A stretch of DNA of 64,000 bases from Chaetoderma sp. LZ-2023a (taxonomy: Eukaryota; Mollusca; Caudofoveata; Chaetodermatida; Chaetodermatidae). Position numbers and translations under genes: made by a program. Below the pieces are notes generated by a model that saw only the letters and a list, made by a program, of their open reading frames with translations, made no database searches and was not told where the DNA came from. The stretch spans positions 65,667,688-65,731,687 of the forward strand of contig CM067370.1 of NCBI GenBank assembly GCA_034401795.1. The letters are read 5' to 3'. The stretch's first letter is position 1, and each line of letters starts with the position of its first letter. Below, piece by piece: positions 40,413-48,945 of the stretch.

Positions 40413-40919
40413 ATGTTAAACATGTCCGGGCTCACGCTATGCGAGAAGTACTATGGTGTCTTCCGGTGGGATTTGAAGGACTACAAGAAGAAGACACCAG
40501 ATGAACTCGCTCAGCTCTCCGGTGCTGAGCTGACAGAGGAGCTGACAGCTGTGAAGCTCTATCTAGGATTTGGTAAGGGACAGATCTGCTTCCTCGAATA
40601 CCTTATCATGGGTGGGAGTATCGTCGAGCAGCTCCTGCGACCTAAAGGTTTCTACAAGGATCTGGAGTATCTGTCAGATGTGTTCCAGCAGTTGCAGACC
40701 TCCATGTCCTCACCTGACTCAGAGCTGAACAAGGCTCTGCGATACTACAAGCTGGAAAAAGGATGGGCTGTGGAACCATCCAGCCCTTGCATGTGCATGT
40801 TGGCATTGGGTATAGGGGGTGTAGGGCATGCCAAGCTGGTTGAGTGTCTCACCGTGGTCCCCACTGCTACTGTAGAGAGTCAGGATAGTCTTATAGCTGA
40901 TGTTCTAGCGGCGGAGTAG
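40413..40919 (+). CDS. Maverick protein of 168 residues, unknown
   Basis: The frame is open from 40371 with a GTG; the first ATG is 40413, with another at 40422. The protein begins SGLTLCEKYYGVFRWDLKDY and continues with helical stretches (LSGAELTEELTAVKLYLGFG, KDLEYLSDVFQQLQTS). It ends with a hydrophobic Cys/Met-rich part. It is convergent with the next gene and overlaps it by 15 bases at the 3' end. No family recognised, but the frame is intact. Confidence 0.55.
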   Translation: MLNMSGLTLCEKYYGVFRWDLKDYKKKTPDELAQLSGAELTEELTAVKLYLGFGKGQICFLEYLIMGGSIVEQLLRPKGFYKDLEYLSDVFQQLQTSMSSPDSELNKALRYYKLEKGWAVEPSSPCMCMLALGIGGVGHAKLVECLTVVPTATVESQDSLIADVLAAE

Positions 40920-42197
40920 GCTGATCCCGAGCGCCATGATAGCTAGGCCTGACACCACACATAGAGCTACCATGGTAAGCGGTATCGTGTCGACTGTCTG
41001 TAGTGTCGGGGCGCCTGGAGCTGCCATGTCGACTGGCTGCAGTGTCAGGGTCGGAACGCCTGTATGGCTCATACTACGCGTAGGTGCGTTGATGGCAGTG
41101 TTGAAGCCGAAATGGACACCGGGGGAACTCCCCTCGACTATCATGTTGTTATAGCCCCTGACTTGGAGGTCCTCGATGTTCACAATCATGTTGCTCGGAA
41201 TCAACCGTAGGTGTGGCGAAATAGCAAAGTCAAGTTTGCTACGGGCCTTCTGCAACCCCTGCTGGAATTTGGCAATAAGACTACTGGGGTCTGCCACGAT
41301 GATCATATTCTCAACGAGACTGATGAACATGGCCTGGACCTCTGTTCCGCTGACACCATCTATGGAATGCCGAAGCTGGGTCTGTGCCGTAAGGAGGCAG
41401 TAGCACAGTGCTTCCAGGGACTGGTTGATCCGAACGATCCCTGCTGGTGTGAGGCCTGAGGTGGTGTGTCGGACAAAGTACTTCCACAAGCCAGTAATGT
41501 GCATATTTTGCACCAGCGCTCCAGGGTCGGAGTCCCGACCGAATGAGAATGTCGCTGTCTTCCGACGGCCTACTTGTCGGGGGGGGGGGTGTGTGTGTTC
41601 GATAGGGATAGGGGAATCTCCTGAGTAGTCACGTCTCGGGTCACCGTACATAACCCCTAGACCACTGTTGTCACCACCATGCCACCGATAGTCTGGGTGA
41701 GCGCTGAACTCTCTCTGTAGTCTGCTGGCCGCTGAGACGCTATGACTGTTGAGCTGTGGGTCGAAGGCGTTTGTATCAGGGAGGCTTGCACCCAGCTCAT
41801 GGAGGATTCGTCGCACCGTGAAGTACACATGGAATCTGAGACAGCTGGCGATGAGCACAGCTTCAAGTGTACCGGAATAGGAGTGAAGCAGGGTGGAACT
41901 TACTCCACATCCTGCCGTGGCATACCACACGGCAAAGTTCAGCTGCTGATTGCAGTATGAGAGGCTTGGAGCAGCCATCCAAGTATGAGCTTGCTTCGCA
42001 TCCTTGATGGTGATCGGGCGGTTGGTCAGCGGTCGTGGGTTGACGGAGAAGCTGGTTCGGGACCGTCCATCCACTGTGATGGAGAACGGTGTTAGCTGTG
42101 GTATATCATCCAGTAGGCCTCTCAGGCCAGTCAAGGGTGTACCCAGGAGGGGCTGTTGGCGCCGAATGACTGTCGTGAGGTTCAGTGGGAAGGCCAT
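40905..42197 (-). CDS. Conserved Maverick structural-type protein with C-terminal membrane segment
   Basis: The longest intact frame of the element, 430 codons from ATG 42195-42197. The N-terminus reads FPLNLTTVIRRQQPLLGTPL and then QLTPFSITVDGRSRTSFSV, and a central part has LNFAVWYATAGCGV and FHVYFTVRRILHELGA. Near the end there is an Asn/Gly-rich part (RGYNNMIVEGSSPG) and a single hydrophobic span (TMVALCVVSGLAIMALGISL) before the terminal RR. I recognise this as a protein type that recurs in invertebrate Mavericks. A structural role is likely but not established from sequence alone. A poly-G/GT stretch at 41580-41597 is in frame. Confidence 0.65.
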   Translation of the reverse strand: MAFPLNLTTVIRRQQPLLGTPLTGLRGLLDDIPQLTPFSITVDGRSRTSFSVNPRPLTNRPITIKDAKQAHTWMAAPSLSYCNQQLNFAVWYATAGCGVSSTLLHSYSGTLEAVLIASCLRFHVYFTVRRILHELGASLPDTNAFDPQLNSHSVSAASRLQREFSAHPDYRWHGGDNSGLGVMYGDPRRDYSGDSPIPIEHTHPPPRQVGRRKTATFSFGRDSDPGALVQNMHITGLWKYFVRHTTSGLTPAGIVRINQSLEALCYCLLTAQTQLRHSIDGVSGTEVQAMFISLVENMIIVADPSSLIAKFQQGLQKARSKLDFAISPHLRLIPSNMIVNIEDLQVRGYNNMIVEGSSPGVHFGFNTAINAPTRSMSHTGVPTLTLQPVDMAAPGAPTLQTVDTIPLTMVALCVVSGLAIMALGISLLRR

Positions 42198-42198
42198 C

Positions 42199-42217
42199 TA
42201 TACTGGTATTCTTAAAG
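42199..42217 (-). promoter_or_regulatory. TATACTG / CTTAAAG motif at a minus gene start
   Basis: TATACTG at 42199 and CTTAAAG at 42211 (12 nt apart), adjacent to the ATG of the gene ending at 42197. Confidence 0.35.
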
Positions 42218-42332
42218 CTACCGCAGCACACTATTTGTAGTCATCTCGACTCCAGAGACCAGCGAGGTGACCTCGCCATAACATCTCGTTTTTTAACTCC
42301 TCTATATCAACTTGCCCGCTGGAGCCTTTGAG

Positions 42333-42855
42333 CTATTGCTGTCGCACTTTAGGTTTCTCCGTGTGGTACAGGGCTTGGACCTTCAATATATGGTGGTACT
42401 CTTCATCGGTGACCTGGCCATGCTCAAGAGCTTTGCTGACAGACTCGTCGATAGTCCGTAGCATACTCTGTGCCAGTGCCACGTACTTAGCATGCTTCTC
42501 CAGCCTCCTTGTGAGCTGCCACTGCCCCACCCCCAAGCCCGTGGCCAAGACAGTGGCGGCTAGAGCCACGCCACCCAGCGGGACGGTGACGATGGCCCCC
42601 ACCCCTGTAGCGAGAGTGGCCACAGCGGCCACCCCAGCACTGGCTCCAATCACACCCACAGCAGTGGTTGTATACCCGAGGACGTTGTAGGCTGTCTTAT
42701 ATCGCCTGCGCATTCTGCTGTACTTTTCTGCCTCATAGACGAGATTCTGTCTGATGGTATCTATCTGCTGGAGTCGCCAGCCGTGTACTGTACCCCCCTC
42801 ATCAGCCGTCAGGGAGGGGTATATTTCTGGTTGCTTCCGCCACTGATTTTGCCAT
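42333..42855 (-). pseudogene. Conserved Maverick membrane/coiled-coil protein, N-terminal frameshift
   Basis: The C-terminal part (42333-42713) is open. It has hydrophobic Gly/Ala/Val-rich segments (YTTTAVGVIGASAGVAAVA, PLGGVALAATVLATGLG) followed by a helical, charged tail with LRTIDESVSKALEHGQVTDE. In the same frame upstream of 42713 are PEIYPSLTADEG and WRLQQIDTIRQNLVYEAEKY. PEVYPSLT-like motifs recur in this family in invertebrate Mavericks. The likely ATG at 42853-42855 is in a different frame, so one small indel near 42845 breaks the N-terminus. Probably a membrane-associated protein; function unknown. Confidence 0.6.
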
Positions 42856-42869
42856 TCTATACCTGGAGA

Positions 42870-43451
42870 TTAAACCTGCATCACCTGCAGAATCTGCTCA
42901 TGAGTCATAGAAGGGTTCATTTTGGAGAGCCTGGCGAACCGTGCCAGCTTGCTGGTTTCAAGACAGACGTCTCTTAGACAGAGGTCATGTAGCACTATGT
43001 CGGGTGCCAGTAGCTTTCTGAGACGTGACATCTGGAACTTCACCTTATCACCAAGATAGTAGGTCCGCCACTGAATGGTTTTCTTGGTCTTACACTTCTG
43101 CGCCATCTCCTCTTTCCACTGTATGACATCTGGCTCAGCCTCGTCTGAGAAGCCACCTGGCTCATCCTCATCTGTGAAGACATCTAGCTCATCGTCGTCT
43201 GTCAAGACTCCTGCATCCCGCTTACTCTCCTCCAGGAGGGCCTGCCAGTATCAGAATTTTTCACTGTTCCTTCGCCTCCTTGCAAGGCTTGCATTCTGTT
43301 GATACCATTTCTCCCGCTGTAGTCGCTCTCCTTCTTGTTGCAGTGCGAGCCTCTGTTCGTTTAAGGTCTTTATCTGTGCAAGGGTCATGAAGGGTCGAAC
43401 CTCTTTCTTCATCATCTCGGCCAAGTTCAGATAATGCTGGTATGATATCAT
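42870..43451 (-). pseudogene. Maverick protein with one in-frame stop, acidic linker
   Basis: From ATG 43449-43451 the frame encodes a helical, charged N-terminus (LAQIKTLNEQRLALQQEGER). It meets TGA at 43251-43253 and continues in frame through an acidic linker (TDDDELDVFTDEDEPGGFSD) to a basic C-terminal part (SRLRKLLAPDIVLHDLCLRD). It ends just before the next minus gene. Its ATG overlaps the stop of the gene upstream as ATGA. The stop fits a CGA-to-TGA change. No family recognised. Confidence 0.55.
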
Positions 43452-43825
43452 GCCAGGTCAATGAGTAATAAGAGTGTAAACTCTAAATGGGTGTCCGATA
43501 TCCCATCCGTGCTGGCATATATGTTAATGGAGGGACTGTCAAACAGGTGATTTACATGTGTGAACAGGCTAGGACTGATAGCTTTCCATAGGTTGCTGTT
43601 GGCACCTGGGAGATACTCTATCACGTCCCGGCCGATTTCTACTAGGGAGCTGCTGTGTGCACTGCCCGGAGGTTGATGTAGCACATCGGTGTGTATGTAT
43701 GTTGTGCCCCGCTTTGGCACCTCGAAGAGGACCCATTCTACACGGTACTGTACCACCCGTCTCCCCTCTAGAGAGGATGAGATTACGTTCTCACCACCGG
43801 AGAGCAGCAGTCGGACAATCGGCAT
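43448..43825 (-). CDS. Maverick protein of 125 residues, unknown
   Basis: An intact frame from ATG 43823-43825. The pattern is beta-like (VVQYRVEWVLFEVPKRGTTY, PSINIYASTDGI, LEFTLLLLIDL). It is divergent to the gene at 43864 across a 38-base spacer that carries a TATATTT/TTTAAAC motif. It overlaps the next minus gene by four bases (ATGA), suggesting coupled translation. Function unknown. Confidence 0.55.
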   Translation of the reverse strand: MPIVRLLLSGGENVISSSLEGRRVVQYRVEWVLFEVPKRGTTYIHTDVLHQPPGSAHSSSLVEIGRDVIEYLPGANSNLWKAISPSLFTHVNHLFDSPSINIYASTDGISDTHLEFTLLLLIDLA

Positions 43826-43828
43826 GGT

Positions 43829-43846
43829 TATATTTCCTGTTTAAAC
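43829..43846. promoter_or_regulatory. TATATTT / TTTAAAC motif between divergent genes
   Basis: TATATTT at 43829 and TTTAAAC at 43840 (11 nt apart), in the 38-base spacer between the starts at 43825 (-) and 43864 (+). Confidence 0.45.
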
Positions 43847-43863
43847 CCCTTCTATAGCGTGCT

Positions 43864-44812
43864 ATGGAACCCGTATTTGCTCACTCGACTGGTCTTGCTG
43901 ACCTGGCAGATGTGTACACAGTTGATGCTGCCACGGTAGAAGAGAGCGATGGCAAGTCATTCGCCCTACAGTACGAAGCATTTGTGGTGATGGGGTGGAG
44001 CTGCTCACAGACCTCAACGATGTGACGAAGGAGCGGCTGGGTCGCAACATAGATGGCCACAAGATCGTGTTCGGTTCGATTTCCCAAAGAGGAAGTACAT
44101 CCTCGAGCCGTTGATTGAGCTCTCGGATACAGAGGTGGCAGACATCAACACCCTAAATAATGACCTCAGCTTTCATCTGATAAAACCCTATTCGAGCGGT
44201 GCCCCGCCGATGGCCCATGATGGCCTGCTATTGACCATGGCAAAAAACCTGCAGTTCATATTTGAGAAGAATGAAGTGTGGTACCGCGCTGGACCTGGGG
44301 GTGACTGGCAAACATTGTTGCCCATATATAGGCCTCCCGCAGTCATTGACATAGAGGTTACTCCCCTCTCCACTGTTGTGAAAAAGGATGGGAAAGTTCG
44401 AAAGCTCTACAATCGGCGATCATCCTTCCTCACCTACATAGGTGAAGGTGTCTCCCTGACGAAGGTGTGTCACCGGATCGGGGTTACAGGTGGAACGCTC
44501 CTGCTGCGTCATCCATTCGATGGACCAGAAGAAGCTGTTAACCTCCAGGAGGGCACCCTACGGGTAGATGGTGTGTCACATGTCTCCAAAGTCAAGGGTG
44601 CTGTTAAACTGCTTCAGCGAGTTGGACTCACTAGCCCGCAAACGACTCATATAGTCCTAGAGCTACGTTTCTTAACCGGTGGCAGAGTGAAGCAGCTAGC
44701 CCCTGCCCCTGAGGGGATGAAGATAACTATCAATCCGGATGGAACAGGGCTTGATCTGGCACAGATATTTCTCGAGGGGTTCACTCTGTTCAGGTTAACT
44801 CTTCATATATAG
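43864..44812 (+). pseudogene. Maverick protein of ~315 residues, two frameshifts
   Basis: It starts at ATG 43864 (EPVFAHSTGLADLADVYTVD), shifts frame near 43995 (LLTDLNDVTKERLGRNIDGH) and again near 44090. It then stays open to TAG 44810-44812. The long last part is beta-rich with short repeats of hydrophobic and polar residues (FLTYIGEGVSLTKVCHRIGV, GTLRVDGVSHVSKVKGAVKL). The size and beta-rich pattern would suit a virion or attachment-type protein, but I cannot assign it. Confidence 0.55.
44794..44812 (+). promoter_or_regulatory. GTTAAC / ATATATAG motif before the secreted-type gene
   Basis: GTTAAC at 44794 and ATATATAG ending at 44812; read on the minus strand, TATATAT and AGTTAAC are 11 nt apart. 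It overlaps the stop of the upstream gene and precedes ATG 44815. Confidence 0.4.
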
Positions 44813-44814
44813 CC

Positions 44815-45356
44815 ATGATTCTCATCATACTGCTCGTGCTGGCGTCTACAGCAGTGGCACAGGGCGTTGAGACTGCCATGATATTGGATCCCAAGTGGAC
44901 CCACTTCCGGGATGACCCCCCAGTACAATCCTTGGGTCGACCCCTTGCGGAGAAACATTTACAACCGCTTTCACCCACGTAAAGAGATCGAGTCTGTCTT
45001 CCACTTCTATGGGGTGGAGAGGGTAGGCCGTGGTTGTCTGCTGGAGACCCCTGCTCAGCACCAGATTCTCTGCGTAACATGTGAACATGCCATAGTCTGC
45101 CGTGGTTCACATGCTAATCACTTTAGCCTCCTCCCAGGTGAGCGTTGTCAAGGTAGATGGAAGCTCCTATGGGTGGTCCCATCATGGTGATGCGACTCTG
45201 GCAGAGACTACCTGTTTGTATGAGCCTACACAGAATAGAGAGAGGCCGGCCCTGTGGTTGATGGCGATCAGTGGTGTATATCACTGTGGAGGCTTGTCTC
45301 TAAATGGGCGTTCAGCCCCCAGGGATTGCGAGGGCGGTGGGGGCTCATTTGTCTAA
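44815..45356 (+). pseudogene. Maverick protein with signal-peptide-like start, frameshifted
   Basis: It starts ILIILLVLASTAVAQ, which looks like a signal peptide with a plausible cleavage after AVAQ. A frameshift near 44920 leads to FHPRKEIESVFHFYGVER and a Cys-containing part. A further frameshift near 45120 leads to SVVKVDGSSYGWSHHGDATL. The last codons read into the terminal-repeat region. A secreted or envelope-type product is an inference from the N-terminus. Confidence 0.45.
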
Positions 45357-45410
45357 ATGGAAATCCAGTTGAGGGAGGTGGTATCCTTTTGACCCTGACA
45401 CTACTACTAA
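45262..45410. repeat. Inner copy of the Maverick right terminal repeat
   Basis: TCTCTAAATGGGCGTTCAG, AGGGATTGCGAGGGCGGTGG and TTGAGGGAGGTGGTAT repeat, in the same order, the words found at 46212-46370. The first 50 bases are also an inverted relative of the 77-bp repeat at 29708. So the right terminus is present twice, about 920 bases apart. Confidence 0.7.
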
Positions 45411-45594
45411 TGCGTAGCATGCATGCACATGCGTCAGATCCACATGTAAGTAAGAGTGTATGCTTATATTGTACCGAGAAATCACTTCATTCTCGGCGTT
45501 CTTGGCACCGATTAGGACTGGAATGAAGCGAGAATTTCAAAACTGTTGACCATTTTAAAATCGGACCAGAAATGGCAGAGTTTTCCACAAATGG

Positions 45595-45680
45595 TAATAG
45601 CGAGATTTGAACCTGTGATTTTAAGTTTGCTAATAAACACAAAACAAGGATCTCATGCCTTAACTACCTCGGCCATGTAT
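45595..45680 (-). repeat. tRNA-Ser/Leu-like sequence (SINE head or tRNA pseudogene)
   Basis: On the minus strand TGGCCGAGGTAGTTAAGGCA resembles the A box of tRNA-Ser/Leu, and ACAGGTTCAAATCTCGC resembles the B box, 55 bases apart. The acceptor stem does not pair well, so it is not an obvious working tRNA gene. It may be the pol III promoter of a SINE. Confidence 0.45.
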
Positions 45681-45796
45681 GCATTAGTAATTATAGCTGA
45701 TAAGTTATGTGTTCTCATTGCTGTATTGCTGCGCTTATCAGTCCCTCTAGATCTTGACGTCACTTCGAGATAACGTATATATTATAGACTGTAATT

Positions 45797-45889
45797 TTGT
45801 AGTTACCAGTGTGTTATTGATCTGTTTGCTATTATTGCACAAGTGTAGTTACCAGTGTGTTATTGATTTGTTTGCTATTATTGCACAAC
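45797..45889. repeat. Tandem duplication, two units of about 45 bp
   Basis: GTAGTTACCAGTGTGTTATT..TTTGCTATTATTGCACAA occurs twice with a single base difference. Confidence 0.8.
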
Positions 45890-45920
45890 AATTAGTATCA
45901 TTTTTTGTAATCTAATTATC

Positions 45921-46044
45921 GGTTCTCCGTTGGCTCAGTTGATAACAGCGCTGAATTCTAATAAAAAAAACATGGTTCAACTCTCAAAAGTAAATAGTAA
46001 AAAGATGGTGGTACCAAGTCAACGGTACTGAGCAACGGAGAACC
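45921..46044. repeat. 124-bp hairpin with tRNA-like A and B boxes
   Basis: The ends GGTTCTCCGTTG and CAACGGAGAACC are perfect inverted repeats. With one unpaired base the pairing extends to 18 positions (GGCTCAGT / ACTGAGC). Within it TGGCTCAGTTGATAAC resembles a tRNA A box, and GGTTCAACTCTC a B box. There is no convincing anticodon stem. A small SINE-like or MITE-like hairpin transcribed by RNA polymerase III is one possibility. Confidence 0.6.
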
Positions 46045-46289
46045 ACCGAAAAAACCCTGCAGAGATAGAGAGAGAGAGGCCGGCCAGAGAGGGCTGGCGA
46101 TAATAAGCGGGTGTTCTCCTGAAGAGGTGGCGCAGGAGTTTTATAAAAAAAAAATGTGTTTCATGTCAGTTACTCTTTACCCGTCGTTACCCGAGAAGCA
46201 TGACATCACGTCAAGACCTTGGCTCTAAATGGGCGTTCAGACCCTGGTAGTAGTAGTAGTAGTGTGATACTACCTCCCTCTCAACAACC

Positions 46290-46385
46290 TATGCCCCAGG
46301 GATTGAGAGGGCGCTGGGGGCCACGGATTGCCGAACGGTGGCCAATTGAGGGAGGTGGTATTTTTCTACTACCGGCTATACTACT
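46290..46385. repeat. Maverick right terminal inverted repeat
   Basis: Bases 46348-46385 match 29243-29280 perfectly as reverse complement, and similarity continues inward to 46290. A GTA microsatellite-like run (GGTAGTAGTAGTAGTAGTG) precedes it. Confidence 0.9.
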
Positions 46386-46794
46386 GCAAGTACTGCAAAT
46401 GAGTGAGCCCAGGATTATACTTTTCCTCCATGGTTCACCACCACGAAGTGGGTCGTCATTTTCTATAGTCTCATGCTTTGTCGATTGGATTGAATGTATA
46501 ATACTCTATGACTGTCACATAATGATTAATATATGTATATAAGCGGGGTTAGTGCCTTCGGTAATAACCCATATTTATTTCCGCATATCAGAGATTGGTT
46601 CCATTTCCGGAGTTCCAAGTCCCAGTTTTAACATTACTCGACTCACAGAATAGTGATGTTTTACGCAGGAAATAGACTGCTGTGTAAGCAAATTCCTTTT
46701 GACTTCCGTCCCTCATCAAAATAGTTTCAAGAAGATTTGTTTTAAAAATCTTTTAGTTATTTTACGCGTAAGTTTCGTAAATTCAGTCTAAATT

Positions 46795-47319
46795 ATGTCA
46801 GCTAGAGGAAAGTGCAAGCACCCGGCTAATCCAAGTTCGTCGATGGTTTCAAAACGGAAGAGGAAGCAGCCCCGGGTGCAGATGCCATCCGATTCTAACG
46901 CAACTCGTGCGGTGGCGAATGTGACTGTGTCAAACGACCAGCCCGAAGCTGAGATTTTAACGCTATGTCTGGATGTGGATGAGGCAGGGCCAAGTTCTGG
47001 AGGGACGACGAATACACCTGGTGAGAGTAGGGGTGGTTTTATTGATTGTCAGCAGGCCTTAAAGGCCTCTGGAATAATTAATCCGGATGACACACACGTG
47101 GTGTCGTCGACCACTAATGTGGGACAGACGGACGCATCACAGCTATCGTGTTCTGATGATTTTTGCTGGGATTTAGAGCGTATAGATTGTGGCAGCCCAG
47201 GTTCCCCAGTCTATTCGTCAAAAAATTTGAAATTGTCAATACATCAATTTATCATTATTATTGAAAGGCGCTTTAGAGTTGGACGAATTATCATCAGGTA
47301 CTGTACTGTATCTCAATGA
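46795..47319 (+). pseudogene. First ORF of the Ngaro/PAT-like fragment
   Basis: ATG at 46795. The protein starts with a basic stretch (SARGKCKHPANPSSSMVSKR, then RKRKQPR), continues acidic and Ser/Thr-rich, and loses similarity to a plausible protein after VYSSKN near 47222. Probably the N-terminal part of the Gag-like protein. No domain recognised. Confidence 0.45.
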
Positions 47320-47346
47320 TGATCGGGCTATTAAAATAAGCAAAAA

Positions 47347-47800
47347 ATGGTGGTTAAGTTGCCAAGTATCGAAAAGTGGACAGATGTGTTTTTAATTTTC
47401 ATTGCCATATACATTAAGAAACACCCAGACACTATATCCGATTTGTTACAGTATGTATGTATTATCCGCGAAGCAGCACAGCGCACCCATGGTTTTGCGT
47501 CTTTGTCAGGCACTTGGTTCAAAATCATGGAGAAAAATCAACGCAGATTTGTGGTTGCATGTAATGACATTTCAGGGTGGTATGAATGATCAGCAGAGGC
47601 CAAAGCTTTTCGCTGCTGGCCCATGCTTTGACTTCAATAAGGGTGTGTATACATGGAGATCATGTAGATTCCAGCATGTTTGTATCGGATGTGGTGTGTA
47701 TGGTCACGGGAAGTGGGGGTGTTACCAGTCACAATCGAGCACACCTACCCAATCCCGGGGTGGCTATTTTTGTAAATTTCAGGGAGGTAGACAAATGGAC
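47347..47800 (+). pseudogene. Gag-like zinc-knuckle region of the Ngaro/PAT-like fragment
   Basis: Two frames are needed. VKLPSIEKWTDVFLIFIAIY and IREAAQR come from the first. The second gives INADLWLHVMTF and CFDFNKGVYTWRSCRFQHVC followed by CIGCGVYGHGKWGC. The C..FN.G..TW..C.F.HVC..C...H....C pattern is a zinc-binding motif found in Gag-like proteins of these retroelements. Frameshift near 47480. Confidence 0.65.
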
Positions 47801-47901
47801 CAGTTGGGCCAGGAACAATTCACTCCCGCCACATCATTCAAGGGGGAAAAATGAAAATAATTTTGAGCTGGCTAAAACATCAATTAATTTGAAAAAATTG
47901 C

Positions 47902-48945
47902 ATGAGGAATTATCCTTTTATGCACATTCGGATGCTAGTTCTATATTTGAAGGTTTTAAGTTTTTCATTGAAACATACTGGCCCAAGAAATCATTTTGAG
48001 GCTAATAACTTGAAGTCTGCAAAGATGCACCTACATATTGTCAAGGAAATTGGTGCTGGTCGTATGGCAGGTCCATTTCAAACTATTCTTTTTACAAACT
48101 TACGCGTATCACCAATTGGTCTAGTCCCTAAGAAAGAGCCTGGGGATTTTAGGTTAATTCACCATATGTCACACCCATTGGGAGAGTCTGTAAATGATTA
48201 TATTGATCCGCTATTGTGCTCGGTTAGATACACTAGTTTTGATGAGGCAGTGCATATGATCTGGGTCCAGGGTGCCTACTTGAAAAGTCTGATTTAAAAT
48301 CAGCTTTCAGACTGCTACCAGTGGCTCCTGAGGATTTTGAGTTACTTGGTTTTAAATTTGACGAAAGATATTATTTTGATAGGTGTATGCCTTTTGGCTG
48401 TTCCATAAGCTGTAGTACTTTTGAAAAATGTGCTTGTTTTTTAGACTTGTTTGTGAAAAGGTATGCGAAACATAGACGGATCATACATCATTGGGACGAT
48501 TATTTTTATTGGTGGAGCAAAATATACACTTGATTGCCAACATGTAATGGAGGTCTTTCGTTCATGCATGGATAGTTTTGGCGTACCAATTGCAGAGGAG
48601 AAGACAATGGATCCGCAAACTGTGGTTTTTTTAAGGCTTTAGTTGATTCAGTAAAGATGACAGTTAAATTGCCCATGGGTAAAGTAGCAGAAATTATCAC
48701 AAAAATTGACACAGTGTTAAGTAAGGAGAAACTGAGGTTACGAACGATGCAATAATTGATAGGAGTTTTAAATTTTGCATGTAAAGTAGTGGTACCGGGT
48801 AGGCCATTTTGCAGGAGGCTGATCGATTCAATTTATGGTTTGACCAAGCCACACCTTCACCTGCGTATCACTAAGAACATGCGTTGTGATCTGGAGTTAT
48901 GGCTAACATTTTTAGCCCACCTGGCCTGGCTAAGTGAGCTTATTT
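47902..48945 (+). pseudogene. Reverse transcriptase of the Ngaro/PAT-like fragment
   Basis: RT motifs are spread over three frames. The catalytic block is present in the altered form HHWDDYFYW (usually YxDD-like) near 48492. The last part carries RRLIDSIYGLTKPHLHLRIT, which normally precedes RNase H; that domain is cut off by the DIRS B2 insertion at 48944. Stops and frameshifts near 48290, 48530, 48640 and 48753. Confidence 0.7.

Larger units (their letters stand above)
29243..46385. mobile_element. Maverick/Polinton element, 17.1 kb, in STN1 intron 4
   Basis: The outermost 38 bases (starting AGTAGTATAGCCGG) are repeated perfectly in inverted orientation at 46348-46385, and weaker similarity continues to about 95 bases. 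Inside are protein-primed DNA polymerase B, a retroviral-type integrase and an FtsK/HerA-type packaging ATPase, the hallmark set of Mavericks, plus about 13 other frames. The flanking six bases are GCAGTT and GCAAGT, 4 of 6 alike, so a 6-bp target duplication is only possible. Many stops and frameshifts and a nested SINE show that the copy is dead. The element gives virus-like DNA transposons their capacity for self-synthesis; no adenain-like protease was recognised. Confidence 0.93.
46795..48945 (+). mobile_element. Fragment of another tyrosine-recombinase-type retroelement (Ngaro/PAT-like RT)
   Basis: It differs from the DIRS copies: first a Lys/Arg- and Ser-rich ORF, then a Gag-like part, then an RT with motifs SPIGLVPKKEPGDFRLIHH, SVNDYI, FGCSISCSTFEKC and a post-RT segment LIGVLNFACKVVVPGR. 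This combination is known from retroelements that also carry a tyrosine recombinase, but the recombinase is not present here. The fragment ends where DIRS B2 begins and does not clearly resume after it. Several frameshifts; dead. Confidence 0.7.

Noticed and set aside
45921..46044. Functional tRNA gene
   Set aside because: A and B boxes are present, but there is no anticodon stem and the loop contains an A-run; called a hairpin repeat instead.
29237..46391. 6-bp target duplication of the Maverick
   Set aside because: The flanks GCAGTT and GCAAGT agree in only four of six bases; not claimed as a duplication.
46219..46542. 107-codon frame across the Maverick right end
   Set aside because: It reads through the terminal inverted repeat into flanking DNA; the mirror frame exists at the left end (29098-29430).
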